From the NCBI GenBank assembly GCA_046313675.1, contig JBKBXU010000054.1:1-17578 (forward strand): a stretch of 17,578 bases of DNA. Reading direction: 5' to 3'. The DNA comes from JBKBXU01 sp046313675 (lineage in GTDB: Bacteria; Bacteroidota; Bacteroidia; Cytophagales; Cytophagaceae). The notes beneath the pieces were generated by a model. It did no database searches. It saw only the letters and a list, made by a program, of their open reading frames with translations, and was not told the origin of the DNA. This document shows, piece after piece, positions 7,002 through 13,971 of this stretch; the stretch's first letter is position 1, and the number at the start of each line of letters is the position of its first letter. The translations under genes and the position numbers were made by a program.

Positions 7002-7025
7002 AGCAGCTAATTAGCTGCTTTTTTT
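7002..7025 (+). terminator. Rho-independent terminator after the glycosyltransferase
   Basis: AGCAGCTAA at 7002-7010 and TTAGCTGCT at 7011-7019 form an 18-base perfect palindrome, followed by a T run through 7025. It separates the glycosyltransferase from the signalling operon, so that operon needs its own promoter. Confidence 0.8.
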
Positions 7026-7031
7026 ATTTAC

Positions 7032-7047
7032 AATGATATTTATCATT
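7032..7047. promoter_or_regulatory. Candidate CRP/FNR-type operator of the signalling operon
   Basis: AATGATATTTATCATT has two perfect 7-base arms (AATGATA and TATCATT) around a two-base centre. Its core is TGA-N6-TCA, the half-site spacing of CRP and FNR sites, with outer bases closer to FNR (ATGAT-N4-ATCAT versus TTGAT-N4-ATCAA). It sits just after the upstream terminator and about 76 bases before the histidine kinase start. A TAATTTTA at 7091-7098 could be a -7 element, putting the palindrome about 63 bases upstream of transcription start, a common activator position. The natural candidate binder is the REC-CRP protein encoded at the end of the same operon, which would mean autoregulation; this is inference. 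Confidence 0.6.
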
Positions 7048-7115
7048 TTTAGGCATGCTAAAGCTGATTATGCATCAGTGAATTGTTGATTAATTTTATA
7101 AATTATACTTTAAGA

Positions 7116-8645
7116 ATGACTAAAAATATTTCAAACCATCATCAGGCACGGCTTCAGGCAATTTTTGAAAGTGCCATTGATGGTATTATTACAATCGACG
7201 AAAAGGGGATTGTTGAAACGTTAAACCCTGCGGCAGCTTCAATATTTGGTTATGCCGAGGAGGAGGTAATTGGAAATAATATCAGTATGCTTATGCCGGA
7301 GCCTGACAGGAGCAGGCATGATGAGTATCTTAAGAATTATAACAGAACCGGAGAAGCCAAAATTATAGGGATTGGGCGTGAGGTGTTGGGAAGAAAAAAA
7401 AATGGAATGACATTCCCCTTTTTGCTAAGCATTAGTGAAGCTGATATAGACGGAAAAAAAATATTTACCGGAATTGTCCATGACATCACCAGGCTTAAAC
7501 GTGCGGAAGCCGCATTAGGTGAAAGTGAGAATAAAATCAACTCAATAATAAATGCCGCGGTAGACGGTGTTATAACCATTAATACAAGAGGTATAATGGA
7601 GCTTGTCAATCCTTCTGCTGCTAAACTTTTTGGGTATACCCAGGAAGAATTATTGGGGAAAAGTATCAACATGTTGATGCCCGAACCTGACAAAAGTCAC
7701 CATGATGGGTACATGAATAATTATCTGAGAACAGGCCATCATAAAATTATCGGGATTGGAAGAGAGGTAACAGGTCTTAAAAAGGACGGGACGCTTTTTC
7801 CTTTTTTTCTGAGTATAAGCGAGGTTAAATTTGAAGACAGAACCCTGTTTACAGGATTTGTTCATGATATAACCGAACAAAAAATTGCGGAAGAAAAACT
7901 TCGAAGATATGCCGCAGAATTAGAAAGAAGTAATACAGAATTACAGGATTTTGCCTATGTTTCATCCCATGACCTTCAGGAGCCTCTGAGGAAAATTCAG
8001 GCTTTTGGAGACAGGCTTAAAACCAGGGATGCAGATAATTTGAGTGAACAGGGAAAAGATTACCTTGGCCGTATGCTTAATGCTGCCAACCGTATGCAAA
8101 ACCTTATCAATGATCTTCTTTCCTTTTCCAGAATTACTACAAAAGGGCAGCCGTTTTTACGAATTGATCTAAATCAGATCATTAAAGAAGTGCTTTCCGA
8201 TTTGGAAATCAGTATTGAGAAAACCCATGCTAAAATTGAAATTGTGGACTTGCCGGTGCTTGAAGCAGATCCAACTCAGATGCGGCAATTGTTTCAAAAC
8301 CTGATATCCAATGCGATTAAATTCAGAAAAAAAGGTGTTGACCCTGTCATAAAAATTTCTACAAAATATTTCCAGAAGAAGCCCCACCTGACCAGCACTC
8401 CAGGAGATGAAGTGGTGGTGATATATGTTGAAGACAACGGTATTGGGTTTAATCAAAAGTATCTTGAAAAAATCTTTAACATCTTCCAACGATTAGAAGG
8501 ACAGAAATACGAAGGTTCGGGAATAGGACTGGCGATTTGCAAGAAAATAGCCATGAGGCATGGTGGTGATATAACTGCTACAAGTTCACCTGGAATGGGT
8601 GCGACTTTTATAATTACACTGTCAATTAAACAAACAAATAATTGA
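7116..8645 (+). CDS. PAS-PAS sensor histidine kinase with FixL-like PAS domains
   Basis: This 509-residue cytosolic kinase has no membrane span. PAS1 covers about 12-130 and PAS2 about 140-255; both carry the FixL-type string LMPEPD followed by KIIGIGRE and a G-x-K-K-x-G-x-x-F-P-F turn, so they look like an internal duplication. In FixL the haem ligand His lies just before IIGIGR; here that place is Lys82 in PAS1 and Lys210 in PAS2, though PAS2 has His208-His209 next to it. The kinase part has the H-box SSHDLQEPLR with phospho-acceptor His285, the N-box with Asn399, DNGIG at 440-444 and GSGIG at 467-471. I chose the ATG at 7116 over that at 7083 because it directly precedes the PAS1 helix and the extra residues are unlike any domain. 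It heads a four-gene operon. The signal is unknown; redox or oxygen is a guess. Confidence 0.93.
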   Translation: MTKNISNHHQARLQAIFESAIDGIITIDEKGIVETLNPAAASIFGYAEEEVIGNNISMLMPEPDRSRHDEYLKNYNRTGEAKIIGIGREVLGRKKNGMTFPFLLSISEADIDGKKIFTGIVHDITRLKRAEAALGESENKINSIINAAVDGVITINTRGIMELVNPSAAKLFGYTQEELLGKSINMLMPEPDKSHHDGYMNNYLRTGHHKIIGIGREVTGLKKDGTLFPFFLSISEVKFEDRTLFTGFVHDITEQKIAEEKLRRYAAELERSNTELQDFAYVSSHDLQEPLRKIQAFGDRLKTRDADNLSEQGKDYLGRMLNAANRMQNLINDLLSFSRITTKGQPFLRIDLNQIIKEVLSDLEISIEKTHAKIEIVDLPVLEADPTQMRQLFQNLISNAIKFRKKGVDPVIKISTKYFQKKPHLTSTPGDEVVVIYVEDNGIGFNQKYLEKIFNIFQRLEGQKYEGSGIGLAICKKIAMRHGGDITATSSPGMGATFIITLSIKQTNN

Positions 8646-8673
8646 AATTTATAATTAAAAATGCTAACTACGC

Positions 8674-9144
8674 ATGACTACTTCAAATATAAATTCTATA
8701 GTGATACTCATAGCCGACGACGATGCTGAAGACAGAATGTTGATTAAAGATGCCCTTGAGGAAAGCAGGCTGGTAAACGAATTGTTTTTTGTGGAAGACG
8801 GAGAACAGTTAATGGACTTTTTGTTCCATAAAGGAGAGTATGCGGATGAAAAAAAATACCCTGTTCCAGGGCTTATTCTGCTTGATCTTAACATGCCTAA
8901 AAAAGATGGGCGCGAGGCATTAAAGGAAATAAAAAACGATCCTGTGCTCAAGAAAATCCCGGTAGTTATACTTACAACCTCCAAAGCGGAAGAGGATATA
9001 ATTAAAACCTACGATTTAGGTGTAAGTTCTTTCATTACAAAACCGGTTACCTTTTCCTCCCTTGTTGAAATTATGCGCACCTTAAGCAAGTATTGGTTTG
9101 AGATCGTGGAATTGCCTACGGATAAAGATAAAAAACGTCCCTGA
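8674..9144 (+). CDS. Rcp-type single-domain response regulator
   Basis: The 156-residue protein is one receiver domain with no output domain. It has the acidic pocket ADDD at 14-17, phospho-acceptor Asp71 in LILLDLNMP, Thr101 in ILTTS and Lys123 in ITKPV, so all residues needed for phosphorylation are present. An insertion at about 52-66 (FHKGEYADEKKYPVP) between helix 2 and strand 3 is typical of Rcp1-like regulators, which commonly partner PAS- or phytochrome-type kinases with the HDLQEPLR H-box seen in the preceding gene. It starts 28 bases after that kinase and ends two bases before the next gene. It may act as a phosphate carrier or a protein-interaction switch; no DNA-binding region exists. 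Confidence 0.93.
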   Translation: MTTSNINSIVILIADDDAEDRMLIKDALEESRLVNELFFVEDGEQLMDFLFHKGEYADEKKYPVPGLILLDLNMPKKDGREALKEIKNDPVLKKIPVVILTTSKAEEDIIKTYDLGVSSFITKPVTFSSLVEIMRTLSKYWFEIVELPTDKDKKRP

Positions 9145-9146
9145 TC

Positions 9147-10379
9147 ATGCCTAACCGTACAAATTTGAACATCCTTCTTGTTGATGACGACGAGGAAGAT
9201 TTCATAATTACACGTGATATACTACAGGATATTCCCAATAAAAAAATTACTCTGGAGTGGATTTCATCCTATGAAGAAGCTTTGGAGGATGTCATTAATA
9301 ATAAATTTGATGTTTATCTGATAGACTATCGTTTGGGGGCGCAGACAGGCCTGGATCTCATTAAAGAAGCAGGTAAACACCACTGCTCTGCTCCGATGAT
9401 TCTCCTGACCGGACAGGGTGATATGGAAATAGATGTTCAGGCGATGAAAGCGGGTGCAGCCGATTATCTTGTAAAGGGTAACATTACTCCATACCAACTG
9501 GAACGGTCTATACGCTATAGTTTGCAGCATTGTCAGAATATTTCGGAAATAAGAAAACTAAATAGTGATCTGGAAAAAAGGGTGGAGGAGCGAACCTATG
9601 AGTTGGAGAAAACGGTTAACAAACTTGAATTTTCCAACCGAAGCCTTCAGCAGGCGCAGGTTGAAATAAGCAAAGCACTGGAGAAAGAGAAAGAGCTTAA
9701 TGAACTGAAGTCCCGCTTCGTAACCATTGCATCTCATGAATTCAGGACGCCGTTAAGTTCAATTCTATCGTCCGTAACCCTGATAGGCAAGTACCATGAT
9801 CCGGCAGATGAGGAAAAGAGGCAAAAGCACATAAGCAGGATTAAAACTTCGGTAAACAATCTCAAGGGTATTCTGGATGATTTCTTATCCATCAGCAGGT
9901 TGGAAGAGGGAAATATATATAATAATCCCATTGAAATAGATCTTCAGGAATTTATGGAAGAAACCGCTGAGGAGTTACGATCCATTGCAAAAAACGGCCA
10001 GGAAATACTTTGTAACTTTTCAGGAAAGGACAAAAGGATACATCTTGATAAACAAATTTTGAAGAATATTGTCATAAACCTTTTGTCAAATGCTATTAAA
10101 TATTCACCTGAGAATACGAATATTCAGTACATATTGGAAGTTGCCAAAAAAGAACTTAAGATTACCGTGAAAGATCAGGGGATAGGAATTCCAGAGGAAG
10201 ATCAGATACATCTGTTTGAACGTTTTTTTCGCGCTAATAATGCCGGAAATGTTCAGGGGACCGGCTTAGGCCTGAATATTGTAAAAAAATACATTGATAT
10301 ACTTAAAGGTAGTATTGAATTTAAAAGTGAAGTAAATTCAGGAACCACTTTTTATGTTTTCATACCTTTTAATAAATAA
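9147..10379 (+). CDS. REC-histidine kinase hybrid (receiver first, then kinase)
   Basis: The 410-residue protein begins with a receiver domain (about 7-125) with acidic LVDDDEED at 11-18, phospho-acceptor Asp60 in LIDYRLG, Thr88 and Lys110, where Lys is followed by Gly rather than the usual Pro. A coiled coil of about residues 130-190 (rich in Glu, Lys and Leu) leads to the kinase: SHEFRTPLSS with His197, the N-box NLLSNAIKYSP at 311-321, DQGIGIPEED near 343-352 and GTGLGL at 371-376. Receiver-first kinases of this type take a phosphate from, or are controlled by, another kinase and pass the signal on. There is no membrane span, so it is cytosolic. It is translationally tight with its neighbours (two-base gaps on both sides), which suggests it links the PAS kinase to the REC-CRP protein. 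Confidence 0.93.
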   Translation: MPNRTNLNILLVDDDEEDFIITRDILQDIPNKKITLEWISSYEEALEDVINNKFDVYLIDYRLGAQTGLDLIKEAGKHHCSAPMILLTGQGDMEIDVQAMKAGAADYLVKGNITPYQLERSIRYSLQHCQNISEIRKLNSDLEKRVEERTYELEKTVNKLEFSNRSLQQAQVEISKALEKEKELNELKSRFVTIASHEFRTPLSSILSSVTLIGKYHDPADEEKRQKHISRIKTSVNNLKGILDDFLSISRLEEGNIYNNPIEIDLQEFMEETAEELRSIAKNGQEILCNFSGKDKRIHLDKQILKNIVINLLSNAIKYSPENTNIQYILEVAKKELKITVKDQGIGIPEEDQIHLFERFFRANNAGNVQGTGLGLNIVKKYIDILKGSIEFKSEVNSGTTFYVFIPFNK

Positions 10380-10381
10380 TT

Positions 10382-11443
10382 ATGAAAAAAATACTTTTAA
10401 TTGAAGATAACCTGGATATCAGGGAAAATACCGCTGAAATTCTTGAACTGGCCAATTATGAAGTGATTACTGCTGAGAATGGAAAAATTGGTGTTGATCT
10501 GGCAAAAAAGGAAAAACCGGATCTGATTATCTGTGATATCATGATGCCTGAACTGGATGGTTATGGTGTTCTTCACGTGTTATCAAAGAACCCGGCAACA
10601 GCTGGTATTCCTTTTATATTTCTTACAGCAAAGTCGGAAAAAGAAGACTTTAGAAAAGGAATGAACCTTGGAGCCGATGATTATCTTACCAAACCTTTTG
10701 ACGATATAGAACTTATGGATGCAGTAGAAATGCGCCTTAAGAAAAATGAAATTATAAAAACCGAGTTTAATAAGAGTGCCGAAGGATTGGACGAGTTTAT
10801 ACGGGAAGTTCGTGGTTTTGAAGATCTTGATAAACTTCTTTCTGATCAGAAGAGAACGGTTAACTATAAAAAGAAGCACAATATTTATTCAGAAGGAAGT
10901 TTCCCTAATGCCTTGTATTTTATAAATAAAGGAAAGGTTAAAACGTATAAAAGCAATGAAGATGGCCGTGAATACATCACCGGACTTCATAAAGAAGGCG
11001 ATTTTATTGGTTATACCGATTTGCTGGAGGATGCTTATTATTCCGAATCGGCAGAAACGTTGGAGGATGCTGAAGTAGTGGTGATTCCAAAACAGGATTT
11101 CTTCACTTTAATCCATCAGAACAGGGATGTCTCTAATAAATTTATAAAGATGCTTGCCAATAACTTGATTGAGAAGGAAGAACGCTTGATCAAACTGGCT
11201 TACAATTCTGTTCGTAAGCGAGTGGCTGAGGCCTTGCTTATGCTTCGCAACAGTTATAAGAAGGAGGCTGATGAAAAATTCAGCATGGCAGTTTCCAGAG
11301 AAGATTTATCCAATATTGTAGGAGCATCAAAAGAAACCGTTATACGTACTTTAGCAGATTTTAAAGATGAACAACTGGTAGCATTGGCAGGAAGTACCAT
11401 AACGCTGCTGGATGAGGGGAAGCTTGAAAAAATGAGAAATTAA
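10382..11443 (+). CDS. REC-CRP/FNR fusion transcription regulator
   Basis: This 353-residue protein joins a receiver (about 1-120; Asp9, phospho-acceptor Asp52 in IICDIMMP, Thr82, Lys104 in LTKPF) to a CRP/FNR-type unit: a cyclic-nucleotide-binding-like beta roll at about 150-266, a dimer helix at about 250-285, and a winged helix-turn-helix at about 300-345 with the recognition helix near SKETVIRTL (316-324). The beta roll has no FNR-like cysteine cluster and lacks the Gly-Glu-Leu ... Arg phosphate cassette of CRP (here GDFIGYTDLLED), so it probably does not sense oxygen through iron-sulfur or bind cAMP; phosphorylation at Asp52 is the likely input. It is the last gene of the operon, two bases after the hybrid kinase. 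Likely targets are the ATGA-N6-TCAT palindromes at 7032 and 2871, by inference. Confidence 0.92.
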   Translation: MKKILLIEDNLDIRENTAEILELANYEVITAENGKIGVDLAKKEKPDLIICDIMMPELDGYGVLHVLSKNPATAGIPFIFLTAKSEKEDFRKGMNLGADDYLTKPFDDIELMDAVEMRLKKNEIIKTEFNKSAEGLDEFIREVRGFEDLDKLLSDQKRTVNYKKKHNIYSEGSFPNALYFINKGKVKTYKSNEDGREYITGLHKEGDFIGYTDLLEDAYYSESAETLEDAEVVVIPKQDFFTLIHQNRDVSNKFIKMLANNLIEKEERLIKLAYNSVRKRVAEALLMLRNSYKKEADEKFSMAVSREDLSNIVGASKETVIRTLADFKDEQLVALAGSTITLLDEGKLEKMRN

Positions 11444-11568
11444 TAATTAAAATAGAAATTTTATATGTAGTGACCCACAGTTGTGGTTTCTAAGGGCGAA
11501 CTGAAAAAACACCCAAGGTTTTCCAAAAATGTTAATAGGTTTTAAATCTTTAATTTTAAACCTTGCCT

Positions 11569-12018
11569 TTATTCATAGAAAAGGTCTATGCTTTCACCAG
11601 GCCCTATTAATACACCTCCTTTACGAAGTGATACAGAATTAACCTCTGTATTATTACACCTACCTTCGTTTCTATATGAGCGTGAGAAACTATCCAGCGT
11701 ATCGACAATTTCTTTTTTAGGAACTTTAATGACCAGGAAATCACTTTTAACCCTTAACCAAGAAGAATTCTCATCAGAAAATGTACCATCATAATGTAAA
11801 TGAAAGGGAGGGGATTCCTTATATAAAAATATCTTTTCTTCTGGTTCATCCCAATCATTGATAAAACCCAGAATTAAGGTGTCACCGTGGGTTAATCCTT
11901 CAAAATGAAAATTAATCTTCGCCTTTTTAATAATATGTTTTGGGCAACAGACACAGCAGTTAAGACAAACAACAAGAATGGCACAGGAGTGCAGGATGAT
12001 TCGTCTCGATATTAACAT
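11569..12018 (-). CDS. Small exported Cys-rich protein of unknown function
   Basis: The 149-residue protein has a basic start (MLISRR) and a hydrophobic stretch to about residue 23, consistent with a signal peptide. Six cysteines fall at 12, 18, 21, 22, 24 and 25; one could be a lipoprotein cysteine, but no clean lipobox stands out. The rest looks beta-rich, with INFHFEGLTHGDTLILGF at about 35-52 recalling the opening strands of DUF4369-type domains found before thioredoxin lipoproteins in Bacteroidota, a weak impression. No catalytic motif is seen. It is convergent with the signalling operon across 125 bases and lies about 390 bases downstream of the flippase on the same strand, so it is probably transcribed alone. 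Confidence 0.65.
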   Translation of the reverse strand: MLISRRIILHSCAILVVCLNCCVCCPKHIIKKAKINFHFEGLTHGDTLILGFINDWDEPEEKIFLYKESPPFHLHYDGTFSDENSSWLRVKSDFLVIKVPKKEIVDTLDSFSRSYRNEGRCNNTEVNSVSLRKGGVLIGPGESIDLFYE

Positions 12019-12410
12019 TATAGAAAGGTTCTAGTTTAAATATAAATAAAAAACTGTTTCGCCCAAATATAAAAATACCTACCTCTACTTTCTAAAGTTT
12101 ATAAGAACTTTTATATAAATTTTTTTTTTGTTGCTCAGGCAAAAAAACGGAATTACTTCAGGGGTTATAGGACTTTTAACCTCCTATAAACTGCACGGAT
12201 ACCCCATAATGACCTGAGTGACGACAATCAAATCAAAGAACGAATATCTTTTAATGAGCGTAGCCTTATGTTTAAGGATTGCTCCTTAATGGCAAGGGGA
12301 AAAGGTTGTGTAGTCTGGATGATTTAATATTTCGATACTTATAAAAAAAACAAAGCCTTTTGAGGGGCATATGGAGAGCAAATATAGTTCGGTAACACAA
12401 GTTCTTCGGA
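12019..12410. other. Structured spacer without a gene
   Basis: No convincing frame exists in these 390 bases. The segment holds a T run near 12120-12129 and two perfect hairpins: TTATAGG (12165-12171) with CCTATAA (12183-12189) around an 11-base loop, and TTAAGGA (12272-12278) with TCCTTAA (12283-12289) around the tetraloop TTGC. A GGGG at 12161-12164 and CCCC at 12202-12205 could extend the first fold. It may be a long leader of the minus-strand gene at 11569, the 3' region of the flippase transcript, or a small RNA; no choice can be made from sequence alone. Confidence 0.4.
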
Positions 12411-13766
12411 CTAGTTAATGACGGTATTTTTTACCTTATAGTAAATAGCCATGAAATAGAACATGATATAACCGAATAGCTTTTTCAATTCAATTTTAAA
12501 TGTCCTGCTTAAATAATACTGATTAAGTATAAGTACAATAACCATGGTACTTAATGAAGCATAGGCCGCACCTATAGTCCCGAAATAAGGTATAGCTATT
12601 GCGTTAAGAATAAGATTTATTACAGCGTTTCTTGCTACAAAAAGCATATTTGTTTTTGCTTTTCCTACTGCATCCAGCAATATGCCCATTTGTTTATTAA
12701 ATGGAATGATAAGGCCATATAGCATGGTAATTTTTAAAATACCAATCGTTTCCGTATATCCTTCTCCTGCCAGTTGTATGACAATAAAGTCCGCAAAAAT
12801 GATTACTCCCACTACAAAAGGAAGAGTAAGCAGCAGGATCACAGCGACAGATTTTTCATAAAGGGCTTTAAAAGCTTTATTTCCATCTTTTTGAGCTCTT
12901 TTTACGGCTTCGGGAAATAACATTGACGCTAATGCCATTGACGGAACCTCAAACAAATTTGCAATTCGTATGGCAACATTGTAAATCGCTACCGCCACCG
13001 GAGATATGTAAAATCCGATCATCCAAGTATCTACATATCGCATAAATACAGCACTTATATTAGCTCCCAGGGTAAACTTTCCATAAGAAAAAAGTTCTTT
13101 AACCCATTGTCTGTCAAGTTTTAAGGTAATTAAAAATAAGTCCTTAACAAAAAAGTATGAAGTACATGCCCCGGCAAAAGCCGCCCCTGCATAGCTGAAG
13201 GCAAGTATGCTTAGATTCATTGGCGCCTTAGACAAAAAGAAGTAAAGGATAATGATTAATAGCATCAATCCCTTTACAAATACGCCAAAAAAGGCGCCAT
13301 GAAACCTTCTGTTTGCTTTCAACAGATACTCAAAATGAAAGAAAAATGTCTGAAACACATTGGTCAGCAGGTTTATAAAAAATAGGTAGACCAAGTGGGG
13401 GGAATCCCAGGAAAGTGCTATAGGATAAGCAATACCTATCAGCAGTAAAGCTGCCAGAGAGGACATGGTCAGGTTGAGAAGAAATGAGGTAGTCTGTAGG
13501 TTGTCTTTGTTTAATGCCCACAAACCATTTTTCCCTCCTTCATTGTCAATATTTAAAAACCGGATGAGCGGATTTTGAAAAAAACCATGCCTGGCTGTAT
13601 CCAGAAGCGTGGTAATGGTAAGATAGAATATCCATGTCCCATATCCTTCTTTATCCAATACCCTTACCAGTAGATAAAAAGTTGCCACACCAAAAAAAAG
13701 CATGGATAGTCTTTCCAGTAGTGTAAATTTCCCGGAGCTTATCCAATATGATTTTTCGTTCCCCAT
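12411..13766 (-). CDS. Wzx-type polysaccharide flippase (oligosaccharide flippase family)
   Basis: This 451-residue integral membrane protein moves lipid-linked oligosaccharide repeat units across the inner membrane in surface polysaccharide synthesis. The N-terminal part (KFTLLERLSMLFFGVATFYLL then RVLDKEGYGTW) matches the opening of the MATE-like/Wzx superfamily, where the first helix is followed by a short polar loop with an L-x-x-x-x-Y-G motif. About 12 hydrophobic spans can be traced, with a charged cytosolic loop in the middle (KRAQKDGNKAFKALYEKS, about 290-307), as usual for the family. No other assembly genes (Wzy, Wzz, sugar transferases) lie in the window, but the sulfotransferase is its divergent neighbour 205 bases away, which hints at a sulfated exported glycan. 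A general polysaccharide exporter is likely; the specific polymer is unknown. Confidence 0.88.
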   Translation of the reverse strand: MGNEKSYWISSGKFTLLERLSMLFFGVATFYLLVRVLDKEGYGTWIFYLTITTLLDTARHGFFQNPLIRFLNIDNEGGKNGLWALNKDNLQTTSFLLNLTMSSLAALLLIGIAYPIALSWDSPHLVYLFFINLLTNVFQTFFFHFEYLLKANRRFHGAFFGVFVKGLMLLIIILYFFLSKAPMNLSILAFSYAGAAFAGACTSYFFVKDLFLITLKLDRQWVKELFSYGKFTLGANISAVFMRYVDTWMIGFYISPVAVAIYNVAIRIANLFEVPSMALASMLFPEAVKRAQKDGNKAFKALYEKSVAVILLLTLPFVVGVIIFADFIVIQLAGEGYTETIGILKITMLYGLIIPFNKQMGILLDAVGKAKTNMLFVARNAVINLILNAIAIPYFGTIGAAYASLSTMVIVLILNQYYLSRTFKIELKKLFGYIMFYFMAIYYKVKNTVIN

Positions 13767-13971
13767 GCGTTAATATGCCCCAACAAAAAGAGTATTTTCT
13801 TGATTTCCGTAAAAACTATACATGGTTAACCTCTTTCAATAATGCAATGTTTAGGAGGAATAGAGATTCTGTTTTCAGTTAGGCTGTATTCAAGAATAAG
13901 ATGTTAAATCTCAAAACAAGTGGCTGAAAAGGCGGTTCTTTAGATGAGAAGGATTTAATCTGAAGTGATAT

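Noticed and set aside
7116..8645. Calling the PAS kinase fixL
   Set aside because: The PAS strings resemble FixL but the haem-ligand position is Lys in both domains, and the kinase core is of the HDLQEPLR bacteriophytochrome-like type, so the name would imply oxygen sensing that is not supported.
11470..11500. CCACA-GT-TGTGG as a terminator after the REC-CRP gene
   Set aside because: The stem is only five base pairs with a two-base gap and the following T run is broken, so I would not call a terminator.
12219..12230. TGA-N6-TCA in the 12019-12410 spacer as a third CRP/FNR-like site
   Set aside because: The core spacing fits but the flanking bases (G before, A after) do not match the ATGA/TCAT pair of the other two, and it is about 200 bases from the nearest plausible promoter; the short core occurs by chance.
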